64,000 nt of DNA from Zafaria ginkgonis (GCF_039540195.1 NZ_BAABEO010000020.1:124001-188000), one strand, 5' to 3'. Shown: positions 1 through 9,645, counted from the stretch's first letter. The notes: generated by a model not told the origin, from the letters alone. Numbers and translations are program-made.

Positions 1-863
1 TTCATGGCCACCCCTGCCTGGGCGGGCGGCGAGCCGGAGGAGACACCCGGCCAACCTTCACTGAGCCGCTGGCGGAAGTAGTTGCTGTTCTCGCCGGTCA
101 CCGGAATTTCCTTGCCCGCGGCTTCCAGCGCCTTCAGGACGCCGGCCTCGCCGTCCTGGGACCAAATGCCGTCCACGTCGGGGTGGGCGGCGAGTGCCTT
201 CGCCGTCTCCTGCTGGCTGACGGACGAATCCCACTTGCCGTAGTACTCGGAAACGATCTCGATCCCGGGGTAACGGTCGAACACTGCCTTGGCGGTGTCG
301 TAGTGGACGGAGTCGGTGGAAGTTCCCGGCACCCCGCGGTTCATGAAGATCTTGCCCTTTTCGTCCAGCAAGTCGACCAGCGCCTGCGCCGTCTGGGCCC
401 CGAAGAAGGCCTTTTCCGGATCATCCGCCCGGGCGCCGGTGATGAAGGCAACGTTGTAGGCGCAGTCCGCGTTCACGGTGGAGTCGTAGAAAACGAAGGT
501 GACACCGCGGTCGCATCCCTGTTTGACCACAGCATCAAGGGCGGTCGGAGAAATTGGATAGGAAACAATCAGCTTCGCTCCGGAGGCAATCATGGACTGG
601 AGGTCGGAGATCTGCTTCTGCACATCGGTTCCGGAGATTTGCTTGACGACGTCGTACTTTTCGGCGTTCTCCGGTGCCGTGGCAATGGACATCGCCAGGT
701 TGGCGGCTTCGTCCTGCCAGTTGTTGCCGCTGTAGCTGAGATTCAGGTAGATCTTCTGCTTGCCGTCCGACGCCGGCTCCGCGCCTCCGCATGCTGCAGT
801 GAGGCCGATTACCGCAGCTCCGACGGCCGCTGCCCGAAGCACGCCGCATATTGTTTTGCGCAT
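1..863 (-). CDS. Sugar ABC transporter substrate-binding lipoprotein (partial, C-terminus beyond window)
   Basis: Extracytoplasmic binding lipoprotein of the ribose/simple-sugar type (Peripla_BP_4 fold), delivering a ligand to the permeases encoded just upstream. It begins MRKTICGVL and has a hydrophobic signal ending in the lipobox LTAAC, followed by a mature domain with the alternating beta-alpha pattern of the family (for example a DIQ-like stretch near residue 60 and DGIWSQDGE further on). 287 residues are visible and the frame is still open at position 1. The ATG at 861-863 has AAGGA a few bases upstream. It is the last gene of a five-gene leftward operon. The ligand cannot be named from sequence. 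Confidence 0.88.
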   Translation of the reverse strand, partial: MRKTICGVLRAAAVGAAVIGLTAACGGAEPASDGKQKIYLNLSYSGNNWQDEAANLAMSIATAPENAEKYDVVKQISGTDVQKQISDLQSMIASGAKLIVSYPISPTALDAVVKQGCDRGVTFVFYDSTVNADCAYNVAFITGARADDPEKAFFGAQTAQALVDLLDEKGKIFMNRGVPGTSTDSVHYDTAKAVFDRYPGIEIVSEYYGKWDSSVSQQETAKALAAHPDVDGIWSQDGEAGVLKALEAAGKEIPVTGENSNYFRQRLSEGWPGVSSGSPPAQAGVAM

Positions 864-918
864 TGGTCCTTCTTTTCTGGTGGTTGAGTGGGATTGGAGG
901 CTGACTGGATGAAGGTTC

Positions 919-1947
919 CTAGCGGACACGCTGGGTGAACCTCCCGCCGAGGAGCGCGATGAGGATGATGACGCCGTAGAGCACCTGCTTGAATCCCTCC
1001 GGGATGCCCGCCGCCGCAATGCAGATGCCCAGCAGCGTCAGCAGTACGGCGCCGCCCACCGTGCCCATGAAGGATCCGGCTCCGCCCCGGATGGAAGAAC
1101 CGCCGACAACAACTGCGGTAATGCTGGGCAGCAGCCAGCTCGCCCCGATATTCAGGTCCGCTCCCGAGGAATATCCGAGCAGCATGATTCCGGCGAGTCC
1201 GTAGAAGGCGGCTGCCACCGCATAGACCGCGATCAGCGTCGCGCTGACGGACAACCCCGCGATTTGGGTGGCCCGCACGCTGTTGCCGACGCAATAGGCC
1301 TGCCGTCCCAGACGTGTCCGGTTCTGGATGAGCCATCCCAGCAGCACCACGAGCACCAGCATGATGATGGGCGTCGGGATGCCGGCAACCGAGATCCGTC
1401 CGCTGAAGAGGTCGGCCAGCACGGCCGGAGACCGTTGTGCCGGAGCGCCCCGGCTCACGACCAGGAGAACCGAGGCCAGGATGGTGCCCGAGGCGAGCGT
1501 CACGATGAACGGGGGAAATCCCGCGTAGGCCACGAAAAGGCCGTTGATGACGCCCACTACCGCACACGCCCCGAGGGCGATGGCAACGGCTGCAGCCACG
1601 GGAAGTCCGGCATTGGCCAGGAATCCGGTGGCGAACGCCCCCAGTCCAACCACGGAGACAACGGACAGGTCGATACCCCCGGTCAGGATCACCAAGCCCT
1701 GTCCAAAGGCCACGGTGACCAGGAACAGGCTGAGAATGAGGACACTGCTGACCTGGGCGACCGAAGGGAAGTTTGGACTGACCAGCCGGGAGAGCGGCAG
1801 GCAAACGAGGGTAATCAGCCAGACAATGGTGACCTGGTTGACCAGTGACCTGGCGAATCTGCGCGCGCCGTTGGCCGTTTGCGTGGGCTCGGCGTGCCCC
1901 CGGACGGGTCGGGCCGGCTTCACGGCAGAAGATTCTTGCAGTTTCAC
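919..1947 (-). CDS. ABC transporter permease, ribose/RbsC type
   Basis: Inner-membrane permease of a simple-sugar ABC importer (BPD_transp_2 family), 342 residues. After a charged cytosolic N-terminus of about 35 residues it is a run of hydrophobic segments with the family-typical stretch GLVILTGGIDLSVVSVVGL. The start is GTG at 1945-1947 and forms a GTGA overlap with the stop of the preceding permease, so the two are probably translationally coupled. It presumably pairs with that second permease as a heterodimer. The substrate is unknown. Confidence 0.9.
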   Translation of the reverse strand: MKLQESSAVKPARPVRGHAEPTQTANGARRFARSLVNQVTIVWLITLVCLPLSRLVSPNFPSVAQVSSVLILSLFLVTVAFGQGLVILTGGIDLSVVSVVGLGAFATGFLANAGLPVAAAVAIALGACAVVGVINGLFVAYAGFPPFIVTLASGTILASVLLVVSRGAPAQRSPAVLADLFSGRISVAGIPTPIIMLVLVVLLGWLIQNRTRLGRQAYCVGNSVRATQIAGLSVSATLIAVYAVAAAFYGLAGIMLLGYSSGADLNIGASWLLPSITAVVVGGSSIRGGAGSFMGTVGGAVLLTLLGICIAAAGIPEGFKQVLYGVIILIALLGGRFTQRVR

Positions 1948-2978
1948 GTTGCCGCTCCTTGTGCGTCATTTGCCGGAACCGGGGGTTCGGGCAGTGCCAG
2001 GGCCGTGCCGGTACTGCTCTTCTGGACCGTCTTCGACCTCAGGTACCCGGTAGCTGCGGGGATGCCGAGCGCTGCCAGGATGATCAGCCCCTGGAAGGCA
2101 CCGACCCAGAAGTCTGCGATGCCCAGCCCGAAGAGCAGTTTCGGAATGGTCATCAGGCTGGCGGCGCCCAGGATCGCGGCGACGGCGTTGCCGGATCCGC
2201 CGCGGAAGCTGACCAGTCCCAGCGCCATGGCAGCGAAGGCGGTCAACAGGAACGGCCGGCCGGAGTTCGGGTCGCCCGAAGAAGTCACCGCCGTGAGGTA
2301 CAGCCCGGCCACGGCGTACAGGCCGCCCGCCACGGTATAGGCGGTGATCTCGCTCCTATTCACCGGGATTCCGGACATGACCGCAGCGGGCCGGTCGGCG
2401 CCGATCGGGAACAGGGCGCTGCCCGTCCGGGTCCGGCGGAAGATCGACCAGAGCACGCCGATGGCGATCAGCACCAGGAGCGCCACCGGGATGTTCCCGA
2501 TCGAGTCGAGGAGGACGGCGGTGAACTCCGGCGGCACCGAGCCGCCGGGGGCCGGCAGCAGCATCAGCGCAATGCCGGTGCTGATGATGAACGAGGCCAG
2601 CGTGACCGCCAGCGACTGAAGCCGCAGCAGGACGATGAGCAATCCGTTCAGCAGGCCAATGGCCAGACCCACCAGCACGATCAGCAGGATGATCAGCGCG
2701 GGGCTGCCCTCGTACTTCGTCAGCAGCGTCGCCGCCATGACATTCGACAGCGAGATCGTCCCGGCGACCGACAGGTCAAAGCCACCGGTGATCAAGACCA
2801 GGGTTGTGCCCACCGCCGCAATGGCGAGCGGGGTGAAGAGCACAACGTAGTTGCTGAAGGCGAAGGCATTCCTTTCGAAGGGAGAGACAGCCAGCAAGAG
2901 CCCGTACATGACGATGAAGATCACGATGGCTGTGACAAGGCTCGGCTCCGGCAAGATCTTGAATTTCTTCTTCTGCAC
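1944..2978 (-). CDS. ABC transporter permease, ribose/RbsC type (second)
   Basis: Second permease of the same importer, 344 residues, again BPD_transp_2-like. It shows the related signature TTLVLITGGFDLSVAGTISL and roughly eight to ten hydrophobic segments. The start is GTG at 2976-2978, two bases after the ATPase stop, and the gene ends in a GTGA overlap with the next permease. Two non-identical permeases plus one double-domain ATPase is a common arrangement for this transporter class. Confidence 0.9.
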   Translation of the reverse strand: MQKKKFKILPEPSLVTAIVIFIVMYGLLLAVSPFERNAFAFSNYVVLFTPLAIAAVGTTLVLITGGFDLSVAGTISLSNVMAATLLTKYEGSPALIILLIVLVGLAIGLLNGLLIVLLRLQSLAVTLASFIISTGIALMLLPAPGGSVPPEFTAVLLDSIGNIPVALLVLIAIGVLWSIFRRTRTGSALFPIGADRPAAVMSGIPVNRSEITAYTVAGGLYAVAGLYLTAVTSSGDPNSGRPFLLTAFAAMALGLVSFRGGSGNAVAAILGAASLMTIPKLLFGLGIADFWVGAFQGLIILAALGIPAATGYLRSKTVQKSSTGTALALPEPPVPANDAQGAAT

Positions 2979-2980
2979 CC

Positions 2981-4450
2981 TCAGCTCACCTCTACTCTGT
3001 TAAGAGCGCTTCTCATGATGTTGGTTTCGGTGATGTCGCCACCGGTAAATTCCGCGCGGATCCTGCCGCCGTGGACCGTGTAGACGCGGTCGCACAGTCC
3101 GACCAGTTCGGGTATCTCGGTTGAGTAGATGACGACGCCGCGTCCGTTGTCCGCGAATTTCCGCATCAGGTCGTAGAGCTCCAGCTTCGTGGCCGCATCG
3201 ACGCCGCGGGTCGGGTCGAACAGGATAAGGCACCGCGGATCCTGGGAGAGGGTGCGCGCGAAAACCGCCTTCTGCTGGTTGCCGCCGGACAGATCGCCCA
3301 CTCTTCGGGTGAGCAGTTGACGCGGCAGATTCACCTGCTTGGAAATTTCTTCGGCAAGCCGCAGTTCGCGGCGCTTGGAGATGATCCCGCCCGCGGAATA
3401 CTTCCGAAGCGATCCAACGGTCATGTTGAACGCGGAGGACATCTCCAGGAAAAGGGCTTCGGTCTTCCGTTCTTCGGGAACCAGGGCCGTCTTGGTTCCG
3501 GTCTCGGTCGGCTCCACCACGACCCTGCCCGCCACCAGGGGCATCAAGTTCGCCAGACCATAGAGAAGTTCACGTTGGCCATGGCCTTCCAGTCCCGCTA
3601 TCCCGACGATTTCGTTCTCGCGAACCGTCAGCGTGGCCTCCTTGAGCCGGGTTCCGACGGCGACGCCTTCCGCCACGAGCACGGGCTTTCCGTCGTCGCG
3701 ACCACGCGGTTTGGGCGGAAACGTCTTGGAAAAGGAACGGCCGATCATCAGTTCCACCAGTTCATCATCGGTTTTTTCACCGCGCTCGAAGGAACCGACA
3801 GTGCGGCCGCTACGCAGGATCGTCCCGCGGTCACAGATCTCTTCGATTTCATGGAGCTTGTGGGTGATGTACACCACCGTGCAGCCCGATTCCTTGAGCC
3901 GGCGCAACTGCGTGAACAGCCAGGTCGTATCCGGCAGCGCGGCGGTCGGCTCATCGAGGATCAGAAGCTTGGGGTCGATCGACATCGCGGCGATGATTTC
4001 GACCTGCTGGCGGGTGGCCAGGTCGACGTCGGCAATCAGGGCCTCCGGATCGACGTGGTTGGCACCGAACTTGTCAAGAATCCGCGACGCCTTCAGCGCC
4101 ATCTTTTTCCGTGAAACCAATCCCAGCGGCCCGCGAGGCAGATCCGGGAGACAGAGCTTCGCGGCAATCGTGATGTTCGGCGGTGAGCTGAGTTCCTGGT
4201 ACGCGATGCCCAGTCCTGCCCGGCGTGCATGCCGCGGATGGCCGAACGGCACTTGATGACCGTCGATCTGGACGGAACCGGTATCAGGGACGACCATGCC
4301 TGACAGAACCTTCATGAGCGTGGACTTGCCCGCGCCGTTCTCTCCGAGCAGGCCGTGGATCTCGGCGCGGTCCAGCGTCATCGTCACGTCCGAGAGGGCC
4401 TTTGTTGCCCCGAACGACTTCGATATGCCATGGATTTCAACGAACGACAT
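2981..4450 (-). CDS. Sugar ABC transporter ATP-binding protein (two nucleotide-binding domains)
   Basis: ATPase of the importer, 489 residues with two fused ABC domains, as in RbsA/MglA. The first domain has Walker A GENGAGKST at residues 36-44 and Walker B LLILDEPTAAL. The second has the degenerate loop GLEGHGQRELL usual for this family, a good signature LSGGNQQK, and Walker B LILFDPTRGVD, where the usual D-E pair reads F-D. Normally only one of the two sites hydrolyses ATP well, so this is compatible with function. It lies 48 bases downstream of the phosphotransferase gene and two bases before the first permease. Confidence 0.93.
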   Translation of the reverse strand: MSFVEIHGISKSFGATKALSDVTMTLDRAEIHGLLGENGAGKSTLMKVLSGMVVPDTGSVQIDGHQVPFGHPRHARRAGLGIAYQELSSPPNITIAAKLCLPDLPRGPLGLVSRKKMALKASRILDKFGANHVDPEALIADVDLATRQQVEIIAAMSIDPKLLILDEPTAALPDTTWLFTQLRRLKESGCTVVYITHKLHEIEEICDRGTILRSGRTVGSFERGEKTDDELVELMIGRSFSKTFPPKPRGRDDGKPVLVAEGVAVGTRLKEATLTVRENEIVGIAGLEGHGQRELLYGLANLMPLVAGRVVVEPTETGTKTALVPEERKTEALFLEMSSAFNMTVGSLRKYSAGGIISKRRELRLAEEISKQVNLPRQLLTRRVGDLSGGNQQKAVFARTLSQDPRCLILFDPTRGVDAATKLELYDLMRKFADNGRGVVIYSTEIPELVGLCDRVYTVHGGRIRAEFTGGDITETNIMRSALNRVEVS

Positions 4451-4498
4451 GCTCTATCTCCCTAGCGAATTCCAGTAGGATTGACGCGCTGGCCGCGC

Positions 4499-5554
4499 TC
4501 ACGTCCGGACCCGCCGGATCCTCGAAACCACCTCTGCCGGGTCGACCCTGGCTATCTGCAGGACGGTGGGCCACGTCGCCTCCTTGCGCGCTTCGCCATA
4601 GCGGTGCTTCTGCTTTGACGTGCGCTTTGTCCAGGTGGCCGCGTTGACGCACAGCCGGGTGGCGGCCAGGGGAAAAACCGCGTCCAGTTCTTCCTCCGTC
4701 ATTTCGATGACCTCCCGGTAGCCGGCCACCACCTCGCAGAAGGCCGAGACGGGATCGGCTTTCCGCAACATGGCGTAGGCCCCGGCGACTGCGAGTTCAG
4801 CCACCCGGATGGTGGTTACGGCGTCGTTGAAGTCCAGCACCCCGGTGAGCCGCACTTCGCCGGAGTCCGGGGGCGTGACCAGGACGTTGAAATCATTGAG
4901 GTCCTGGTGGACGGTCGCGGTGGGCAGCTTGTCGAAGACCTGCGCCGCCTCCCGGAACCAGCCCAGAATCGTCTCCACGGCCCGGCGGCATTCCGGATCG
5001 GAAACGGCATCGATGGAATTCTCGATGGCTTCCGGGCTGCGGGTGACCTGCCAGTGGTGGGCGGTGAGTCCGGCCGGCTGGACCAGTCCTTCCATGGCCT
5101 CGGTAATCTCCGCGGCCACCCGGCCCAGCTGGCGCAGGAGTCTTGGGGGGTGCTCAACCGCAGTGGCCATCAGTTCCCCGTCAATCCAGCTGAGCAGCCG
5201 CAGCAGGTAGGGTTCACCCCCTACGGAGACATTGCAGTGAACATCGCCCTGCCGGTTCGGGAGCATCCGGGGAACCTCGACGCTAAGGGGCCGTTGTGCC
5301 AGATGCGCCAGAACCGACTCCTGCCAGAGCACTGCATCCCGCGGTGCGGAAGCCGGGGTCAGCTTTGCCAGGAACTTGCGGCCGTGTGCATCGGTCACAC
5401 AGAGGTTATGGTCTACTTCCCCGCCCAGCACCTTGGCGTCGCTGACCTGCATGCCGTAAAGGTCCCGGATCAGCGTGGCGATTTCGCCCAGCGGAACATC
5501 CGAACGATCGCGGTGCCGCACACCGATTGCTTGGTTTTCCGGGCCTGTCGGCAT
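4499..5554 (-). CDS. Aminoglycoside-phosphotransferase-fold kinase (hydroxylysine kinase-like)
   Basis: Small-molecule kinase of the APH family, 351 residues. The catalytic loop HQDLNDFN is at residues 216-223 and the metal-binding LDFND is at about 240-244. An N-terminal ATP-binding lobe (AKLTP) is also visible. The overall pattern resembles hydroxylysine kinase and the kinase part of class-III aminotransferase fusions rather than antibiotic kinases. As the first gene of the importer operon it probably phosphorylates the imported compound or a breakdown product, which is an inference from position. The ATG at 5552-5554 is preceded by GGAAGGG. The true substrate is unknown. Confidence 0.8.
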   Translation of the reverse strand: MPTGPENQAIGVRHRDRSDVPLGEIATLIRDLYGMQVSDAKVLGGEVDHNLCVTDAHGRKFLAKLTPASAPRDAVLWQESVLAHLAQRPLSVEVPRMLPNRQGDVHCNVSVGGEPYLLRLLSWIDGELMATAVEHPPRLLRQLGRVAAEITEAMEGLVQPAGLTAHHWQVTRSPEAIENSIDAVSDPECRRAVETILGWFREAAQVFDKLPTATVHQDLNDFNVLVTPPDSGEVRLTGVLDFNDAVTTIRVAELAVAGAYAMLRKADPVSAFCEVVAGYREVIEMTEEELDAVFPLAATRLCVNAATWTKRTSKQKHRYGEARKEATWPTVLQIARVDPAEVVSRIRRVRT

Positions 5555-5674
5555 TTTTTCGTACCCTTCCGGTCACCGCGTGAGAGGAGCACGCTGTCAC
5601 TGTTTCAGGCTTCAAGTACAGCAACCGCGGCTCTGGACGGTCAATGCACAGGGTGCTTAAAATGCGGGCATTCC

Positions 5675-5691
5675 GTGTGCACCATGCACAC
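5675..5691. promoter_or_regulatory. Perfect 7-3-7 dyad in divergent promoter region
   Basis: GTGTGCA-CCA-TGCACAC is a perfect inverted repeat between the divergent kinase/importer operon and the PucR-type regulator. A further ATGCACA copy lies at 5644-5650. It is a candidate operator for the adjacent regulator, which is an inference. Confidence 0.55.
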
Positions 5692-5738
5692 AGAGTGTGA
5701 CATCACGACCGAACCGGGGCACGAGTGAGGAACTGGGC

Positions 5739-6923
5739 ATGGGCTCGACAGAGGTAGGAAGAGTGGCGCAGAGCCTGCTCGAGACCAAACTGGATCAGCT
5801 GACCGATATGTCGATGGCCCGGCTGAGGGAAGATGAGACGGGCTACCAGTCCATTAATCTTGCGGACCTGCGCCAGCAGATGCAGCGAACGCTCACGCTG
5901 ACGCTGATGAGGCTGTCGGGAATGTCCGTTCCCCCCTCGCTCTCGTCCGCCGCCTACGAGACGGGGCAGCTCCGGGCCTACCAAAACCTGGAACTGTCAA
6001 GCGTCCTGCACTCATTCCGGATTGACCTGCGCATCCTGTGGGAGGCCATAGTCCAGGAAGGCAAGGCGCTGGGACTTGATACAAGCCCGCAATTCCTGGA
6101 AGGACTGGTGGAGGTTTGGGAGGCCGTCGAGGCAAATATCGCCGATGTCATCGAAGGGTACAGGAGAGCGGCGGATCGGGTCAGCCGGCGCTTGGAGGAG
6201 ATCCGCTCCGCAGCATTCGAACGCTTGCTGCTGGACGGCGAGCGTGATGGCTCCGTCGTCGCCGAGGCCGCCAGGACACTCGACTTCCCGATCGAAGGCA
6301 GCTACCTGTGCCTCGTTGGAGCGTTCCCCACGCCAAATCCCGACATCCTCAACCGCAGTCTCGCACGCCTGAACCAGCGGAAAATCAGTTCGCATTTCTC
6401 ATGGGCAGCCGGCGAACTTGTGGGAGTCATATTGCTGGACACCTCCGCAGACGAGACTCTCCGGCATCTTGATGATTTGCAGCGTTTCACCTGCGGGATC
6501 TTCGACGTTCACGGACTGAAGGCGGTTCCGAAAGGACTCCGCCTCGCCCGGGCCGTCATCCGAGGATCGAGCCAGCCGGGAATCCGGCACCTACGGCAAA
6601 GCTGGACGGGGGCGTTTGCTTCGGTGGACAGCGAGCTCTCCGACAGCCTTGCCGCCGACATTCTGGCGCCCCTGGAGTCACTGCCGCCCACGGAGCGTGA
6701 CGCCTGTTTCGAGACCCTGGCAGCGTACGTTGTCAGCGACGGAACGATAACCGACATCTCCAAGATCACTTACCGGCACAGAAACACAATCCGCAAGCGC
6801 CTCCAACAGCTGGAATCCGTGACCGGACTCAATTTGGCCCGTCCGGCCGACGTCACAACGATGAGCCTGGCATACGACGCCTATGCACTCCGCGAAAAAC
6901 GGCGTGCAGACCGCGGCCGCTAA
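5739..6923 (+). CDS. PucR/CdaR-type transcriptional regulator
   Basis: Probable transcription factor of 394 residues. The C-terminus carries the PucR-type helix-turn-helix (ISKITYRHRNTIRKRLQQLESVTGL), and the N-terminal half is alpha-helical without an obvious catalytic motif. The ATG at 5739 is preferred because GAGG lies eight bases upstream. An in-frame GTG at 5697 has no ribosome site and would overlap the putative operator region. It is divergent from the kinase/ABC operon, the usual layout for a local regulator of catabolite uptake. The effector is unknown. Confidence 0.85.
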   Translation: MGSTEVGRVAQSLLETKLDQLTDMSMARLREDETGYQSINLADLRQQMQRTLTLTLMRLSGMSVPPSLSSAAYETGQLRAYQNLELSSVLHSFRIDLRILWEAIVQEGKALGLDTSPQFLEGLVEVWEAVEANIADVIEGYRRAADRVSRRLEEIRSAAFERLLLDGERDGSVVAEAARTLDFPIEGSYLCLVGAFPTPNPDILNRSLARLNQRKISSHFSWAAGELVGVILLDTSADETLRHLDDLQRFTCGIFDVHGLKAVPKGLRLARAVIRGSSQPGIRHLRQSWTGAFASVDSELSDSLAADILAPLESLPPTERDACFETLAAYVVSDGTITDISKITYRHRNTIRKRLQQLESVTGLNLARPADVTTMSLAYDAYALREKRRADRGR

Positions 6924-7022
6924 GCCCCGTCACGCTGCCCCTCCGGGCCCGCACCGCCAGAAACCCGCCTTTCTGCTCCCCGGCGTGCTTCCGCTTCGGC
7001 GATTCGCTTCCTGAACGCGGCA

Positions 7023-7064
7023 CGGTCGTTGCAACTCCCGGAAATCCGGGCGTTGCAACGACCG
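7023..7064. terminator. Long hairpin between convergent genes
   Basis: A 13-bp perfect arm pair CGGTCGTTGCAAC / GTTGCAACGACCG encloses an inner CCCGG-AAAT-CCGGG stem. It lies between the convergent PucR-type gene and tex. There is no strong T run, so it is a terminator-like hairpin rather than a textbook one. Confidence 0.6.
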
Positions 7065-7132
7065 ATAGAACCCCAGCACCCAGGTGCCGGCAGCCGCCGT
7101 CGTGGTTGTTTGTGGTGTGCGGCAGGGGGCAG

Positions 7133-9607
7133 CTACCGGCCCAGCCCTGCCTTTCGCAGCGCCTCGGCCAGCGCGGTGTCCGGTTCCCGGTCCTGCCGGG
7201 AGCCGCCGGCGGGGCGCGGCCGGCGGGCGTCCGGCTGGGTCCGGGCCGGGCGGGCATCCCGCTGGCCGCCCTCACCCTGCCGCGGGTTGGGCCGGCCGCC
7301 CTCCTGCCGGGCTGGCCGTCCGGGCTGGTTCCTTCCGGGCTCATTCTTTCCCGGTTCATCGTCCAGGCGCAGGGTCAGCGAGATGCGCTTGCGCGCCGGG
7401 TCCACCTCCAGGACCTTGACCTTGACCACCTGCCCGGAACGAACCACCTCCCGCGGGTCGGAGACGAACTTCGTGCTCATCGCGGACACGTGCACCAGGC
7501 CGTCCTGGTGCACCCCGATGTCCACGAACGCCCCGAAGGCGGCGACGTTGGAGACCGTGCCCTCAAGGACCATGCCGGGCGTGAGGTCGGAGATCTTCTC
7601 CACGCCCTCCTTCAGCGAGGCGGTGACGAATTCCGGGCGCGGGTCCCGGCCCGGGCGGACCAGTTCGGCCATGACGTCGCGCACGGTCGGCAGCCCGAAC
7701 CGCTCGTCCACGAAGGCGGGGGCGTCCAGGGCGGCGATGGCGCCGGGCGTGTTCCCCGCCGCGGCCAGGATCCGGCGGGCCAGCCCGTAGGCCTCCGGGT
7801 GGACGGCCGAGGCGTCCAGCGGCTCGGCCCCGCCGGTGATGCGCAGGAAGCCGGCGCACTGTTCGTACGCCTTGGCGCCCAGCCGCGGGACCTTGAGCAG
7901 GTCCCGGCGCGTGGCGAAGGCCCCGTGGGCGTCGCGGTGGTCGACGATGTTGCGGCTGAGCAGCGGCCCGACGCCGGCCACCCGGGCCAGCAGCGCCGGC
8001 GAGGCCGTGTTCACGTCCACCCCGACCGCGTTCACGCAGTCCTCCACCACCGCATCCAGGGAGCGTTCCAGCTTCGCGGGGGTGAGATCGTGCTGGTACT
8101 GGCCGACGCCGATCGATTTCGGTTCGATCTTCACCAGTTCCGCCAGCGGATCCTGCAGGCGACGGGCGATCGACACCGCCCCGCGCAGGGACACGTCCAG
8201 GTCCGGCAGTTCGGCACTGGCCAGCGCGGAGGCCGAGTAGACGGACGCGCCGGCCTCGGAGACCACCACCTTGGCGGCGGTGCGCCCGAACGTCGGGTTC
8301 TTCCCGAGCCGGGCCAGCAGCTCCCCGGCCAGCTTGTCCGTCTCGCGGCTGGCGGTGCCGTTGCCGATCGCCACCAGTTCGATCCCGTGCCTCACCGCCA
8401 GGGCTTCGAGCACGGCCAGGGATTCCTCCCACTTCTTCGCCGGGGCGTGCGGGTAGATGGTGGCGGTGTCCACGACCTTGCCGGTGCCGTCGACGACGGC
8501 GACCTTCACGCCCGTGCGCAGGCCCGGGTCCAGGCCGAGCACGGCGCGGTTGCCGGCGGGCGCGGCGAGCAGCACGTCGCGCAGGTTCGCGGCGAACACG
8601 CGCACGGCCTCCTCCTCGGCGGCGTCGAACGCGCGCGAGCGCAGGTCGGCCTCCAGCCGGGCCAGCAGGCGTCCGCGCCAGGCCAGGCGCACGGTCTGGG
8701 CCAGCCACTTCCCGGCCGCGGCGTCCAGCGGAGCCGTGATGCCCAGGGACCGGGCGACGGCGGCCTCGTACCCGGCGCGGGCGGTGTCCACCGCGTCCGG
8801 ATCGTGCGGATCCGCCTCGGCCACCTCCAGCGACAGTTCGCCCTCGCGCTCGCCGCGCAGCAGGGCCAGCAGGCGGTGGCTGGGCAGCGAATCCAGCGGC
8901 TGCACGAAGTCCGCGTAGTCGGAGAACCGCGACGCGTCGCCGGGCTTGCCATCAGCGGGGCCGGCCGCCGTGGCCGCCGAACCGGTGGTCCTTGTTCCTG
9001 CGGCTACAGACCGGATGCGGCCGCGCGTCCAGAGCCGCTCGCGCAGGTCGGACACCAGCGCGGCATCCTGGCCGGCGCGCTCGGTGAGGATCGCGCGGGC
9101 GCCGGCGAGCGCGTCCGCGGACGTGGCGACGTCGGAGTTCAGGTAGCCGGCCGCGGCGGCCTCCGGATCCAGCGCCGGGTTGGCCAGCAGCGCCTCGGCG
9201 AGCGGTTCCAGGCCGGCCTCGCGGGCGATCTGCGCGCGGGTGCGGCGCTTGGACTTGTAGGGCAGGTAGAGGTCCTCGAGTTCGGCCTTGGTCCTGGCCT
9301 GGAGGACGGATGCCCGCAGCTGCTCGGTCAGCTGCCCCTGCTCCTCGATCGCCTTCAGGACCGCGGCGCGGCGGTCCTCCAGTTCGCGCAGGTAGCGCAG
9401 CCGCTCCTCGAGTTCGCGCAACTGGGCGTCGTCCAGCGTGCCCGTGGCTTCCTTGCGGTAGCGGGCGATGAACGGGACGGTGGCCCCGCCGTCGAGCAGT
9501 TCGACGGCGGCCTTCACCTGCCACTGTTGGACGCCGAGTTCGGCGGCAAGGGTTTCGATGATGGACGCGTGGACCCGGTCCGTGCCGGTGGTGCTCTTCT
9601 GGCTCAC
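7133..9607 (-). CDS. tex: Tex family S1 RNA-binding protein
   Basis: Tex-type nucleic-acid binding protein linked in other bacteria to transcription processes. It is 824 residues from the GTG at 9605-9607 (VSQKSTTG). Domain order is: N-terminal Tex helical region; YqgF/RNase H-like domain (VLGLDPGLRTGVKVAVVDG); helix-hairpin-helix modules (NTASPALLARVAGVGPLLS); S1 domain (GMVLEGTVSNVAAFGAFVDIG); and a disordered tail rich in R, G, P and Q. The frame is open upstream of the chosen start, but the earlier methionines lie in the short promoter gap shared with the divergent lipoprotein gene. Confidence 0.93.
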   Translation of the reverse strand: MSQKSTTGTDRVHASIIETLAAELGVQQWQVKAAVELLDGGATVPFIARYRKEATGTLDDAQLRELEERLRYLRELEDRRAAVLKAIEEQGQLTEQLRASVLQARTKAELEDLYLPYKSKRRTRAQIAREAGLEPLAEALLANPALDPEAAAAGYLNSDVATSADALAGARAILTERAGQDAALVSDLRERLWTRGRIRSVAAGTRTTGSAATAAGPADGKPGDASRFSDYADFVQPLDSLPSHRLLALLRGEREGELSLEVAEADPHDPDAVDTARAGYEAAVARSLGITAPLDAAAGKWLAQTVRLAWRGRLLARLEADLRSRAFDAAEEEAVRVFAANLRDVLLAAPAGNRAVLGLDPGLRTGVKVAVVDGTGKVVDTATIYPHAPAKKWEESLAVLEALAVRHGIELVAIGNGTASRETDKLAGELLARLGKNPTFGRTAAKVVVSEAGASVYSASALASAELPDLDVSLRGAVSIARRLQDPLAELVKIEPKSIGVGQYQHDLTPAKLERSLDAVVEDCVNAVGVDVNTASPALLARVAGVGPLLSRNIVDHRDAHGAFATRRDLLKVPRLGAKAYEQCAGFLRITGGAEPLDASAVHPEAYGLARRILAAAGNTPGAIAALDAPAFVDERFGLPTVRDVMAELVRPGRDPRPEFVTASLKEGVEKISDLTPGMVLEGTVSNVAAFGAFVDIGVHQDGLVHVSAMSTKFVSDPREVVRSGQVVKVKVLEVDPARKRISLTLRLDDEPGKNEPGRNQPGRPARQEGGRPNPRQGEGGQRDARPARTQPDARRPRPAGGSRQDREPDTALAEALRKAGLGR

Positions 9608-9645
9608 CCGATCCAGTGTGCACCATTCCCCCGACAGATCGCCGG

